Source: Kangiella taiwanensis (lineage in GTDB: Bacteria > Pseudomonadota > Gammaproteobacteria > Enterobacterales > Kangiellaceae). Taken from it: 64,000 bases of DNA. How positions within the stretch are numbered: the stretch's first letter is position 1; every line of letters begins with the position of its first letter. This document shows positions 53,531 through 62,615 of the stretch, piece after piece. A model generated the notes under the pieces. It made no database searches. It was not told the origin of the DNA and saw only the letters and a list, made by a program, of their open reading frames with translations. The DNA is taken from assembly GCF_020005165.1 (NCBI RefSeq), contig NZ_JAHCLT010000001.1:434001-498000 (forward strand), read 5' to 3'. The position numbers and the translations under genes were made by a program.

Positions 53531-54388
53531 GTGCGCCATTTATGCCATAATCAGTTCATTCGTAAACACTTAGAATGTCTTTTGGATACACAAATTCTTT
53601 GGTTGTTAGCTTTTGTAGGTTTGGGCTTATTTAACGGCGTACTCGCGGGCTTGTTAGGCATCGGCGGTGGCATGGTCATTGTGCCGGCAATGATTTGGTT
53701 GGCGCCACAGCTTGGCGTGCCACCTGCGCACGTGATGCATGTTGCCTTGGGTACTTCAATGGCGACGATATGTTTTATAGCCCTATCTTCTGCACGCTCT
53801 CACTATAAGCGAGGCTCGGTAAGTACCGATTTGCTGAAGGTTTTGATTCCAGGGATAGCTATTGGCGGGCTATTGGGTGCTTTCATTGCTAACTATATGG
53901 ATACAGAGTGGTTAGCGTGGATCTTCAGTATCTTTGCGATTTTAGTGGGCATCAAGCTGCTATCGGGCGCCAATCCCGAAGCTAAAGGCGATAGAGCAGA
54001 AGGTAAGCAGCGGCTACCCGCGGGGATTGTTATGGGGGCTATATCATCCTTAGTGGGTATTGGTGGTGGTAGTGTTGTTGTCCCGTATTTGCTGTATCAT
54101 AAGGAAAAACTAGTGACCGCTATCGGTACTGCTGCTGCTTGCGGACTGCCTTTAGCGATAATGGCTGCCGTCGGTTATGTCATGACAGGCTGGGGAGTTC
54201 AGGGCTTGCCTGCTAATCATGTGGGTTATGTCTATTGGCCAGCCATGATTGCGATCGCTTTCGGTTCAATGGTGACAGCACCTTTGGGAGCCTATCTGGC
54301 ACATCAGCTGCCGACAAAAGTGATAAAGCGTATATTTGCGGTGCTGTTAATTATCGTTGCACTGAAAATAATCGTGGACCACATATAA
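53531..54388 (+). CDS. TauE/SafE-family membrane permease
   Basis: A 285-residue inner-membrane protein with about eight helices, in two homologous halves each containing GIGGG (LLGIGGGMVIVP near residue 42 and LVGIGGGSVVVPYL near residue 175). The family includes sulfite and sulfoacetate exporters, but the substrate is unknown here. The start is unclear: GTG at 53531 gives an atypical polar N terminus, and TTG at 53582 would begin directly before the first helix. lgt follows after about 35 bp. Confidence 0.88.
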   Translation: MRHLCHNQFIRKHLECLLDTQILWLLAFVGLGLFNGVLAGLLGIGGGMVIVPAMIWLAPQLGVPPAHVMHVALGTSMATICFIALSSARSHYKRGSVSTDLLKVLIPGIAIGGLLGAFIANYMDTEWLAWIFSIFAILVGIKLLSGANPEAKGDRAEGKQRLPAGIVMGAISSLVGIGGGSVVVPYLLYHKEKLVTAIGTAAACGLPLAIMAAVGYVMTGWGVQGLPANHVGYVYWPAMIAIAFGSMVTAPLGAYLAHQLPTKVIKRIFAVLLIIVALKIIVDHI

Positions 54389-54422
54389 GAACTGACAATA
54401 ATTATTGATTAAAGAGACGCTT

Positions 54423-55238
54423 ATGGATTTTCCCAGAATAGACCCCGTGATGTTTGAAATTGGGCCAATCGCTTTGCATTGGTATGGATTTATGTACTTA
54501 CTAGGTTTTCTAGCAGCTTGGGGTTTAGGAACTTATCGTGCAAAAAAGCCGAACTCTGGCTGGACGCCTGAGCAAGTTTCCGACTTCCTATTCTTTGGTT
54601 TCATTGGTGTTATTTTAGGTGGCCGAATTGGGTACGTGTTGTTTTATGGTTTAGAGTTCTGGGCTGAAGACGCGTTATATATTTTTAAAATATGGGAAGG
54701 CGGTATGTCGTTCCATGGTGGGTTGCTGGGTGTTATCGCAGCCGGTTGGTATTTCGCCCGTAAGAACAACAAGCCTTTCTTTGACGTAGCTGATTTTATG
54801 GTTCCTTTAGTACCTCTAGGCTTAATGTTTGGTCGAATTGGCAACTTTATTAATGGCGAATTATGGGGTCGAGAAGCGAGCGCAGACTTTTTCTTAGCGA
54901 TTAGGTTTCCGCAAGACCCTGCCGGGTTACTGCGCCATCCATCGCAGTTGTACCAAGCAATTTTCGAAGGTTTAATATTATTTTTAATTGTTTGGTTCTA
55001 CTCGGCAAAACCACGTCCTCGAAAAGCGGTGTTTTCAGTATTCTTAATTGGCTACGGTGTGTTTAGGTTTGGTGTGGAATTCTTCCGCGAGCCTGACGCT
55101 CACTTAGGTGAAGTGATCTCATGGTTAACCATGGGGCAAGTGTTGTGTGTGCCGATGATCGCGATTGGTGTATATTTGTTGGTTAAGGCCTACCAACAGC
55201 CACAGGTAGCAACAAAGGCTAAGAAAGTAACCAAATAA
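54423..55238 (+). CDS. lgt: Phosphatidylglycerol–prolipoprotein diacylglyceryl transferase
   Basis: About 271 residues with seven membrane helices. It attaches diacylglycerol to the lipobox cysteine of prelipoproteins, the first step for all lipoproteins seen in this window. Signatures are [34 protein letters not shown] with the essential His, and the Lgt motif [17 protein letters not shown] 54423 (MDFPRIDPV) is preferred over 54405. thyA follows at 17 bp, as in many gammaproteobacteria. Confidence 0.96.
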   Translation: MDFPRIDPVMFEIGPIALHWYGFMYLLGFLAAWGLGTYRAKKPNSGWTPEQVSDFLFFGFIGVILGGRIGYVLFYGLEFWAEDALYIFKIWEGGMSFHGGLLGVIAAGWYFARKNNKPFFDVADFMVPLVPLGLMFGRIGNFINGELWGREASADFFLAIRFPQDPAGLLRHPSQLYQAIFEGLILFLIVWFYSAKPRPRKAVFSVFLIGYGVFRFGVEFFREPDAHLGEVISWLTMGQVLCVPMIAIGVYLLVKAYQQPQVATKAKKVTK

Positions 55239-55255
55239 TTTGTGAACGATTAATT

Positions 55256-56050
55256 ATGAAACAATACTTAGACATGATGCGCCACGTACTTGAGCATGGC
55301 GAAGATAAAGGCGATAGAACCGGCACTGGTACTCGTAGCGTGTTTGGCTATCAAATGCGCTTTGATTTACAGCAAGGTTTTCCGCTCGTGACTACGAAGA
55401 AACTGCATTTACGTTCGATTATTTATGAACTACTGTGGTTCCTAAACGGCGACACCAATATTCAATACTTAAAAGATAACGGTGTGTCGATTTGGGATGA
55501 GTGGGCTGATGATAATGGTGACCTAGGCCCAGTTTACGGCGAACAGTGGCGCTCGTGGAAAAAGCCTGATGGTACTACTATCGACCAAATCTCTAATGTG
55601 CTTGAGCAGATTAAGAATAACCCGAACAGCCGCCGCTTGATGGTGGTTGCCTACAATCCTGGCGTAGCGGATGAAATGGCGTTACCGCCTTGCCACTCCT
55701 TATTCCAGTTCTATGTCGCAAACGGTAAATTATCGTGTCAGCTATATCAGCGTAGTGCTGATATTTTCCTTGGTGTGCCGTTCAATATCGCGTCATACGC
55801 ATTATTGACTCACATGATGGCTGAACAAGCTGGGTTAGACGTCGGTGAGTTCATTTGGACGGGCGGCGATACGCACCTTTACAGCAACCATTTCGAGCAA
55901 GCCAAAGAGCAGCTGTCACGTGAGCCACTGCCTTTGCCGAAGCTGAATATCAAACGTAAGCCTAGCTCGCTATTCGACTATGAGTTTGAAGACTTTGAAA
56001 TTGTGGGCTACGAAAGTCATCCGCACATTAAAGCACCTGTGGCGGTGTAA
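55256..56050 (+). CDS. thyA: Thymidylate synthase
   Basis: A 264-residue enzyme that converts dUMP to dTMP with methylene-THF. Length equals E. coli Thy[19 protein letters not shown], the catalytic Cys in [13 protein letters not shown], the dUMP site [21 protein letters not shown] and the C-terminal IKAPVAV are all present. It makes dihydrofolate as a product, which the next gene reduces; folA starts 1 bp later. Confidence 0.98.
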   Translation: MKQYLDMMRHVLEHGEDKGDRTGTGTRSVFGYQMRFDLQQGFPLVTTKKLHLRSIIYELLWFLNGDTNIQYLKDNGVSIWDEWADDNGDLGPVYGEQWRSWKKPDGTTIDQISNVLEQIKNNPNSRRLMVVAYNPGVADEMALPPCHSLFQFYVANGKLSCQLYQRSADIFLGVPFNIASYALLTHMMAEQAGLDVGEFIWTGGDTHLYSNHFEQAKEQLSREPLPLPKLNIKRKPSSLFDYEFEDFEIVGYESHPHIKAPVAV

Positions 56051-56051
56051 A

Positions 56052-56585
56052 ATGTCGACGTCTTTGAGTACCGATAAGAAACCTATTATCAGCCTAATTG
56101 TTGCTATGGCGAATGATCGTGTGATTGGTAAAGACAATCAGATGCCGTGGCACTTACCTGCTGATTTAAAGCACTTCAAAGCGGTCACTCTAGGCAAGCC
56201 AGTCATCATGGGACGTAAAACCCATGAATCAATTGGTATGGTGTTGCCTGGCCGCAAAAATATTATTATCAGTCGCAATCCAGACTACCGCTCAGACTTC
56301 CACAATGAGCACTGTGAAGTCGTCACCAGCCTCGAAGCTGCACTCGAAGTGGCTGCAGGCGAAGAAGAAATCATGATTATCGGCGGGGCTAATATCTACG
56401 GGCAAATGATCGACCAAGCAGACAAACTGTACCTCACCTTTATCGATCTAGATACAGACGGCGACGCACGTTTTCCTGATTGGACACATCATGACTGGAA
56501 AGAAGTGTCACGCGAAACACATCAACCGGATGAGAAAAATAAGTATAATTATCAGTTTGTAGAGTTACATAAGATTGATCAATAA
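56052..56585 (+). CDS. folA: Dihydrofolate reductase
   Basis: About 177 residues; regenerates tetrahydrofolate with NADPH. Motifs: ISLIVAMANDRVIGKDNQMPWHLPADLKHFK with the catalytic-acid Asp in the LPADL segment, VIMGRKTHESIG, and IMIIGGANIYGQ. The ATG at 56052 directly follows the thyA stop and is preferred over an ATG inside thyA at 55980. Coupled with thyA and functionally linked to the gcv and ygfA genes in folate one-carbon metabolism. Confidence 0.96.
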   Translation: MSTSLSTDKKPIISLIVAMANDRVIGKDNQMPWHLPADLKHFKAVTLGKPVIMGRKTHESIGMVLPGRKNIIISRNPDYRSDFHNEHCEVVTSLEAALEVAAGEEEIMIIGGANIYGQMIDQADKLYLTFIDLDTDGDARFPDWTHHDWKEVSRETHQPDEKNKYNYQFVELHKIDQ

Positions 56586-56599
56586 GTCGGAAGATTATA

Positions 56600-57028
56600 A
56601 TGAGTATTTGGTTCAAAGAGCCTGATTTAGAAGAGATTAATAGTTGGAAAGAGGGAACAATTCTAGAACACATAGGGATTGAAATCACAGCGGTTGGCGA
56701 TGATTATATCGAGGGCACAATGCCTGCGGACCATAGAACTTTCCAGCCTTATAAACTTGTACATGGTGGTGCTAATATCGTTCTGGCGGAAACACTGGGT
56801 TCGATTGGTGGCATGCTAACCATTGATCCTGACAAATATATTTGTGTTGGGCAGGAAGTTAACGGCAATCACCTGCGTGGCGTGCGTTCAGGAACGGTTC
56901 GAGGGCGAGCAAAACAAGTGCATGGCGGCAGTAAGTCCCAAGTTTGGGAGATTCGGCTGTACGATTCAAATGATAAGTTAAGCTGTATTTCTCGACTGAC
57001 ACTGGCGGTTGTTGAAAAAAGATCATAA
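56600..57028 (+). CDS. Hotdog-fold thioesterase (YdiI/EntH-like, PaaI type)
   Basis: A 142-residue hotdog-fold protein, similar to the MenI/YdiI and EntH acyl-CoA thioesterases: HIGIEITAVGDDYIEGTMPAD, VHGGANIVLAETLGSIGG (catalytic Glu and the HGG motif), and EVNGNHLRGVRSGTVRG. Substrate not determined. It lies 14 bp after folA with a GGAAG ribosome binding site, so it ends the lgt–thyA–folA operon. Confidence 0.88.
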   Translation: MSIWFKEPDLEEINSWKEGTILEHIGIEITAVGDDYIEGTMPADHRTFQPYKLVHGGANIVLAETLGSIGGMLTIDPDKYICVGQEVNGNHLRGVRSGTVRGRAKQVHGGSKSQVWEIRLYDSNDKLSCISRLTLAVVEKRS

Positions 57029-57160
57029 TGAAAATAATGGCGGGTATATTTTACGTCGCGTTGATGAGCCAGATTTGGTAATATGATTAAAAAATAACCA
57101 GGCACAAGCTTGGAGGACGTCCAGAGGCTTGCTTTCAACCTCTTATACAAGGAGAGTAGA

Positions 57161-57616
57161 ATGAAATGCTTTAAAGTTATCTTTGGAATAATCCTTATTT
57201 TTTCATCTGTCGATGCGTTGAGCGAACCATTGCCGTGTCGAGCGTTTAACGGGCAAGCAGTCCCTTATATTGCAAATCCTAACTTAAATGATGTCGGCGT
57301 GGCACATCGAACATACAATGGTCAGCCAATTATTCAGATCAACCCTAATGTGGTAAGACCCTTGCCTGAGTATGTGCGTCAGTTCTGGTACGCTCATGAA
57401 TGTGCCCACCATGCAGTTCACCCTTCGCGTAACTCAGAGGTAACGGCTGATTGTTGGGCAATAAAAACCATTAGAAATTTAGGTATTATCAGGCACCGAA
57501 ACCAAGTAAGTGGGTTATTGAACTATATATCAACATTACCTGGTAATATTCAGACGGGTCACTTGCCTGGACCTGCGCGAGCTGGAAACTTGTACGCTTG
57601 CTTTAGCTCACCTTAG
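57161..57616 (+). CDS. Small secreted protein with an HExxH metallopeptidase motif
   Basis: A 151-residue protein with a signal peptide (to about residue 21). H79-E80-C-A-H83 forms a zincin motif, and the following NSEVTADCW supplies E93 and D97, as in compact gluzincin-like domains. C81 and C98 lie within the motif. AAGGAGAG precedes ATG 57161; an ATG at 57110 would add residues with no signal peptide. The family is not named from memory; a minimal metalloprotease is plausible, substrate unknown. Confidence 0.65.
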   Translation: MKCFKVIFGIILIFSSVDALSEPLPCRAFNGQAVPYIANPNLNDVGVAHRTYNGQPIIQINPNVVRPLPEYVRQFWYAHECAHHAVHPSRNSEVTADCWAIKTIRNLGIIRHRNQVSGLLNYISTLPGNIQTGHLPGPARAGNLYACFSSP

Positions 57617-57632
57617 TATCGAGAGGTCCTAG

Positions 57633-57661
57633 CTAAAAAAAAGCAGCCATGTAGGCTGCTT
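57633..57661 (-). terminator. Terminator for yccF
   Basis: On the minus strand AGCAGCC/GGCTGCT forms a stem with a 5-nt loop, followed by eight T. It sits between the convergent HExxH-protein gene and yccF. Confidence 0.85.
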
Positions 57662-57691
57662 ATATCTCATATCTTTGCAGGAAAGGGCTGA

Positions 57692-58093
57692 CTAAAACAA
57701 GCGCTCGCCATTCTTTAGGCCATAAATTTCTCGACCAAATGGCCAGATAGACAGTTTGACCATTTTGAAATGCTGGATACCAAAAGGAATCCCGATGATG
57801 GTGATACACAGCACGATGCCCCAGAAGATATGGTTTAGCATGACCCAGATGCCGCCGAAAATTAACCAAATGATATTAAGAATCACGTTGACCAAGTCTT
57901 GTGTAGCAGGGCGATCGGCCATGCGGGTATCCTGTCCAAAGGGGAACAGTGCGAAAATAGCGAGTTTAAAGCATTGCATGCCCCACGGAATACCGATAAT
58001 GGTAAAACACAGCGCGATCCCGCCAGCGATATAACCCATCGAGACGAAAAATCCGCCAAAGATGAGCCATAAGATATTTAATAGTAGTGACAT
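57692..58093 (-). CDS. yccF: YccF-family (DUF307) inner-membrane protein
   Basis: A 133-residue membrane protein with two tandem copies of one module: LLNILWLIFGGFFVSMGYI...IIGIPWGMQCFKLA and ILNIIWLIFGGIWVMLNHI...IIGIPFGIQHFKMV. Each copy has about two helices. The duplication is typical of YccF. Function unknown. AAGGAAA precedes the ATG. Confidence 0.93.
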   Translation of the reverse strand: MSLLLNILWLIFGGFFVSMGYIAGGIALCFTIIGIPWGMQCFKLAIFALFPFGQDTRMADRPATQDLVNVILNIIWLIFGGIWVMLNHIFWGIVLCITIIGIPFGIQHFKMVKLSIWPFGREIYGLKNGERLF

Positions 58094-58214
58094 TCAGTTT
58101 TCCTTGATTAGATGCTTACCTAATATTTAATAATAGAAAAGTGTGAAAAGGTAGTAACAAGTCGCAACAAAACGTGCGCAAGTGTTAACAGATGTGACGT
58201 GATTTTTGGGCTGG

Positions 58215-58727
58215 TTATTGACTTAATAGGTTGATTTTATACAAGTTTATCTTCTCCCCACCCCCTTCAAAGTCGTCACATTTTGCAAAATGGAATCCGA
58301 GCTTTAAAAGTAATTGTATGGAGTTTTGGTTGTTGGTGCTGGTTATGGCGAGTAATTCGTAATAACCGAGATCGGTGGCATGCTGGACAACTGCTTGGCT
58401 TGATTCGAAGGCGTAGCCTTTGCGCCAGTGTTGTTCGTCGATGGCGAAGCCAATGTCGGGGGCATGTAGGTAGTCGCGTTGAATCAAACCATTCACACCA
58501 ACGGGCATCCCTGTCGATTGCTCTTCAACTAAGTAGAGCCAAAACCCATGATTGTCATAATGTTTTTGAGTTACCTCAATAAACGCTCTTGCATCGTCTA
58601 GTGTGTTGACGCCTCGATCACCAATATTCTGTTTAAAAGCGGCTTGGTTGTAGAGGTTGAGAATAAATTCAGCATCTTTCGGCTCAATGTGTCGAAGGAT
58701 TAAGTTCTCAGATTTAGAAGTCAACAT
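58215..58727 (-). CDS. GNAT-family N-acetyltransferase (RimJ/RimL-like)
   Basis: A 170-residue GNAT protein: LILRHIEPKDAEFILNLYNQ at the N terminus, PDIGFAIDEQHWRKGYAFESSQAVV for acetyl-CoA binding, and TSTNNQNSIQLLLKLGFHF near the C terminus. It resembles ribosomal-protein acetyltransferases RimJ/RimL, but this large subgroup has varied substrates. It is divergent from the lipoprotein gene downstream. Confidence 0.88.
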   Translation of the reverse strand: MLTSKSENLILRHIEPKDAEFILNLYNQAAFKQNIGDRGVNTLDDARAFIEVTQKHYDNHGFWLYLVEEQSTGMPVGVNGLIQRDYLHAPDIGFAIDEQHWRKGYAFESSQAVVQHATDLGYYELLAITSTNNQNSIQLLLKLGFHFAKCDDFEGGGEKINLYKINLLSQ

Positions 58728-58846
58728 GGGAAAATTGCAAATTAGTCGAAAAGTATTAGTATAAGTATTTGTTATACCGTGAATATAAGGGTATTACAAT
58801 TAGCCATATTAGCAACATTAAAGGACTTTACTTGAAGGAGATTAGT

Positions 58847-59338
58847 ATGAAATTAATTATAACTATAATATTTGCAGGGTTAATTACAGCATGTGCGACG
58901 AATAGTAATAAAAAGGAATTACAGTCGTGTGCTGAAGTATACTCCCATGATTTGAGCGTCACTAGCAAGCAGCACTTCTTCCCGATTAGGTTTAGAGAAG
59001 TCAATGAGCTTCGAGTCGATAAGATGGGTTGGGGAGTAAGAAAAAACTCTTCTGGAATAATTAAGCTAGAACCAGGGAAGCACCGGTTGGAAGTATTTGT
59101 AGTAAGCAAAAATGTCGGGGGGCTTAATACGCCAAGTGTTATAGACCGTCAGTATGTAGATGTTACGGTAGAAAAAGACCACTCATACGAGTTACTTGCT
59201 TATGAAAAGCAAGGTGAGGCAAAAACTCTTGAGAGGAGCAAACGATTTAGAATTGTTCTTAATAAAGAAAGAGAAAAGGTCTGCGAAACTGGACGTATTT
59301 TTGAGTTACCTGACGAGTCAATTTTCGAAGATAAGTAA
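58847..59338 (+). CDS. Hypothetical lipoprotein
   Basis: About 163 residues with a lipoprotein signal peptide (lipobox ITAC). The mature part is mainly beta strands with a PEGA-like stretch (IIKLEPGKHRLEVFVVS, then YVDVTVEKDHSYELLAYE), a pattern seen in small surface-associated domains. It is not assigned to a family. GAAGGAG gives a strong start at 58847; an in-frame ATG at 58769 lacks one. Confidence 0.7.
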   Translation: MKLIITIIFAGLITACATNSNKKELQSCAEVYSHDLSVTSKQHFFPIRFREVNELRVDKMGWGVRKNSSGIIKLEPGKHRLEVFVVSKNVGGLNTPSVIDRQYVDVTVEKDHSYELLAYEKQGEAKTLERSKRFRIVLNKEREKVCETGRIFELPDESIFEDK

Positions 59339-59374
59339 TGTATTTTTAAGTCTAGAGATTGTAATAGTATATAA

Positions 59375-59411
59375 GTACAAAAAAGGCGCTACAAAAGCGC
59401 CTTTTTTGTAC
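59375..59411. terminator. Bidirectional terminator between the lipoprotein gene and mdh
   Basis: A 15-bp perfect inverted repeat (59375-59389 with 59397-59411), core GGCGC/GCGCC, is flanked by A and T runs so that it works in both directions. Confidence 0.92.
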
Positions 59412-59424
59412 ATAAAGAAAGTGC

Positions 59425-60402
59425 TTACAGTAGATCTGATACTGTGTCGCGTTCTTCTTTAAGCTCAGTTTCTGATTCAACCATTTTGCCTTTGATGAAA
59501 TCAGATACTTCTAAGTCTTGAACGATTTCGTAATCGCCATCTTTACATACGACAGGGTATGAGTAGATAAGACCTTTTTCAACGCCATAGCTACCGTCTG
59601 AAGGTACAGCCATTGAGACCCAGTCACCAGACTCAGAACCTAGGCACCAGTCGCGCATGTGATCAAGGATAGCGTTAGCTGCAGAAGCTGCTGACGATGC
59701 GCCACGTGCTGCAATCACTGCTGCACCACGCTTAGCAACGGTTGGGATGAACTCTTCTTTGGCCCAAGTCGCGTCAACTTTATCCGCTGCGTTAGCACCG
59801 TTGATTTCTGTGAAAGAAATATCAGGTACTTGAGTCACAGAATGGTTGCCCCAGATGGTCATTTTCTTAACGTCGGCGATGTCTGAACCTGACTTCTCAG
59901 CAAGCTGATAAATCGCACGGTTATGGTCAAGGCGCGTTAGAGCCGTGATGTTACGCTGATTAATGCTTGGTGCGTTAGCTGCTAGGATGTATGCGTTAGT
60001 GTTGGCTGGGTTACCCACAACACAGATGCGGATGTCTTTATCAGCAACGTCATCAATCACTTTACCTAATGAGCTGAAGATTTTACCGTTATCAGCGATT
60101 AGGTCTTTACGCTCCATGCCTGGGCCACGAGGCTTAGCACCAACCATCAAGCCAATCTTAGCGTCTTTAAATGCAACAGCTGGATCGTCAGTTACAACCA
60201 CGTCCTTTACTAATGGGAATGCGCAGTCGTTTAGCTCCATAGCTACCGCTTCACAAACCTTAAGTGCTGGCGTGATTTCTAGAAGATTTAAAATAACTGG
60301 TTGATCTTTACCTAGCATTTCGCCGCTGGCAATGCGGAAAAGTAAAGAGTAACAAATTTGACCGGCTGCTCCGGTTACCGTAACGCGAACAGGCTCTTTC
60401 AT
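59425..60402 (-). CDS. mdh: Malate dehydrogenase
   Basis: A 325-residue NAD-dependent citric acid cycle enzyme of the LDH-like MDH type (not the shorter E. coli type). [23 protein letters not shown] starts the Rossmann fold. [17 protein letters not shown] and [11 protein letters not shown] bind NAD and substrate. The catalytic His lies in [16 protein letters not shown] precedes the ATG. One gene unit between two terminator/promoter gaps. Confidence 0.97.
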   Translation of the reverse strand: MKEPVRVTVTGAAGQICYSLLFRIASGEMLGKDQPVILNLLEITPALKVCEAVAMELNDCAFPLVKDVVVTDDPAVAFKDAKIGLMVGAKPRGPGMERKDLIADNGKIFSSLGKVIDDVADKDIRICVVGNPANTNAYILAANAPSINQRNITALTRLDHNRAIYQLAEKSGSDIADVKKMTIWGNHSVTQVPDISFTEINGANAADKVDATWAKEEFIPTVAKRGAAVIAARGASSAASAANAILDHMRDWCLGSESGDWVSMAVPSDGSYGVEKGLIYSYPVVCKDGDYEIVQDLEVSDFIKGKMVESETELKEERDTVSDLL

Positions 60403-60512
60403 TCCTGAATCCTCATCGTTAATGGGTGTGTCTAAAATTAGGTCGCCAACTTTAACACAAAGTCGCTATAAATCCCATAATTAGGGTGTTTGGGCGGTTA
60501 TAAGGGTTAAGG

Positions 60513-62615
60513 TTAGACATCCGCGAAGTCTTGGCGGGAGCCAAGCCAGCGTTGAGTAATCTTTTGAGCAAGTTGAGGAGAGTGTTTAGCCAAATGATGC
60601 GCAACTTCTTGTAATTCAGCGACTAATTCAGCATCGCGTACCAGATCGGCAAAGCGCAAGCCGATATCTCCCGTTTGGCGTGTGCCGAGCATTTCCCCAG
60701 GCCCGCGGAGTTTAAGGTCTTCTTCGGCAATAACAAAGCCATCATTAGTGTCACGCATGACTTGGATGCGGGACTTGGCATTATTGGAAAGCGGTTGCTG
60801 GTACAGTAACACGCAGTGACTCTCAACTGAGCCACGACCCACGCGACCGCGAAGCTGGTGAAGCTGAGATAAGCCTAGGCGTTCGGGGTTCTCGATAATC
60901 ATGAGGCTTGCGTTAGGTACATCCACACCAACTTCAATCACGGTGGTTGCCACCAGAATATCCAACTCACCCTGTTTGAATTTATCCATAACCATTTGTT
61001 TCTGTTCGCTTTTTAAGCGGCCATGGACAAGCCCAACATTGAGGTTTGGTAGCTGCTCGGCTAACTGGTTAGCCGTGGTTTCTGCCGCTTGGCATTGCAC
61101 CTCTTCCGATTCATCAATCAAGGTGCAAACCCAGTACACCTGACGATTCTCATCACCACAAGCGGTAGCGATTCGTTGAATAACTTGCTCACGTTTTTGG
61201 TCAGAAAGTGCAACTGTCTGTACTGGCGTACGACCCGGTGGAAGCTCATCAATAATCGAAACATCCATATCGGCATAAACCGTCATTGCCAAGGTTCGAG
61301 GGATCGGGGTGGCGGTCATCATCAATTGATGCAGCTGATAGCCTTCGGGGGCTTTTTGCTTTAAAGCCAGGCGTTGGTTAACACCAAAACGGTGCTGCTC
61401 ATCGATGATGGCTAGTCCAAGCTTATTGTAGTGCACATCTTTCTGAAAAAGAGCGTGAGTGCCGATAATCAGTTGGGCCTCACCAGAAGCAATTTGGGCC
61501 AATGACTCGTTTTTTTGTTTGGCGGGTAATTTGCTAATTAAAAAAGTCGTATGAATACCCAAAGCTTCCATCCATTGTGAGAATGAAAGGTAATGCTGCT
61601 CAGCTAAGATCTCTGTTGGTGCCATTATAGCGACTTGATACCCTGCCTCGATAGCTTGCAAGGCCGCCATGGCCGCGACTAGGGTTTTACCAGCGCCGAC
61701 ATCACCTTGTAATAGTCGAAGCATGGGTTTGGAGCTTTCGAGATCTTGAATGATTTCTTGGCTAACACGTTGCTGAGCGTTGGTTGGCTTGAAGGGAAGC
61801 TGGCTAAGCAACTTGTCTTGAAGCGTGCCTCTAGTTTGCATGGAGGCTGCTTGATGCTCTTCAAGTTTATGACGCTGAAGCATCATACTGAGCTGATGGG
61901 CCAGTAGTTCTTCACAAATCAAACGTCGCGCAGAAGGCGAAGTAAATTGCTGTAATAGTTCTGGTTGAGCATCTTTTGGAGGGGTGTGAATCCACTTCAG
62001 AGCTTGGTTAATATCGGGCAGTTGAAACTGGCTTTGTACCTTTTCTGGCAGTAAGTTGTCGATTGGGTGCTTATCTAATAAGGCCACCGCTTGTTGAGTT
62101 AATGGCCTAAGGCTGTTTTGGTGTAACCCATCAGTTGTAGGGTACACTGGCGTTAAGCTATCGAGTAAAGGGGCAGAACTGGTCGCGGTGATGGCTGTCA
62201 GTTCAGGATGTACCATATTGCATTGATACCCAAAACGGCGAACTTCACCAAAAGCGTAAAATTCGGCACCTTTTTCGAGCCGTTGTTGTTGGCTTTTATT
62301 GAAGTAGAAAAAACGGAAGTCGATGCTGGCTGTTTGATCGCTAGCGCGACAGATAAGCGAGCGTCGCTTGCCGTATTTCACTTGGGTCATCTCGACCTGC
62401 ACTTTGATCAAGGCTCGATCGCCGTCCTGTAAACTGGCGATGGTTTTTATTTGAGTCCGATCTTCATACCGAAGGGGGAGATGCAATAGAAGGTCGAGGA
62501 CATTGCGGATATGCAGTCGTTCGAGCTTTTCAGCCAGCTTCGGGCCAACCCCTTTCAGACTGGTGCAGTCGAGGTTAGCGAGGTTGATATCCGAAGCGAG
62601 TTTAGAAATGGCCAT
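60513..62615 (-). CDS. recG: ATP-dependent DNA helicase RecG
   Basis: A 700-residue helicase that remodels stalled replication forks and Holliday junctions. The N-terminal wedge/OB domain (~1-165) has GVGPKLAEKLERLHIRNVLDLLLHLP. Walker A is GDVGAGKT near residue 305, the DEQH box follows, then MTATPIPRTLAMTVYADMD, and the C-terminal helicase lobe VHGRLKSEQK and QLRGRVGRG. The initiation codon overlaps the oxyR stop by 1 bp (TAATG). The recG–oxyR pairing is common in gammaproteobacteria such as Pseudomonas. Confidence 0.97.
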   Translation of the reverse strand: MAISKLASDINLANLDCTSLKGVGPKLAEKLERLHIRNVLDLLLHLPLRYEDRTQIKTIASLQDGDRALIKVQVEMTQVKYGKRRSLICRASDQTASIDFRFFYFNKSQQQRLEKGAEFYAFGEVRRFGYQCNMVHPELTAITATSSAPLLDSLTPVYPTTDGLHQNSLRPLTQQAVALLDKHPIDNLLPEKVQSQFQLPDINQALKWIHTPPKDAQPELLQQFTSPSARRLICEELLAHQLSMMLQRHKLEEHQAASMQTRGTLQDKLLSQLPFKPTNAQQRVSQEIIQDLESSKPMLRLLQGDVGAGKTLVAAMAALQAIEAGYQVAIMAPTEILAEQHYLSFSQWMEALGIHTTFLISKLPAKQKNESLAQIASGEAQLIIGTHALFQKDVHYNKLGLAIIDEQHRFGVNQRLALKQKAPEGYQLHQLMMTATPIPRTLAMTVYADMDVSIIDELPPGRTPVQTVALSDQKREQVIQRIATACGDENRQVYWVCTLIDESEEVQCQAAETTANQLAEQLPNLNVGLVHGRLKSEQKQMVMDKFKQGELDILVATTVIEVGVDVPNASLMIIENPERLGLSQLHQLRGRVGRGSVESHCVLLYQQPLSNNAKSRIQVMRDTNDGFVIAEEDLKLRGPGEMLGTRQTGDIGLRFADLVRDAELVAELQEVAHHLAKHSPQLAQKITQRWLGSRQDFADV

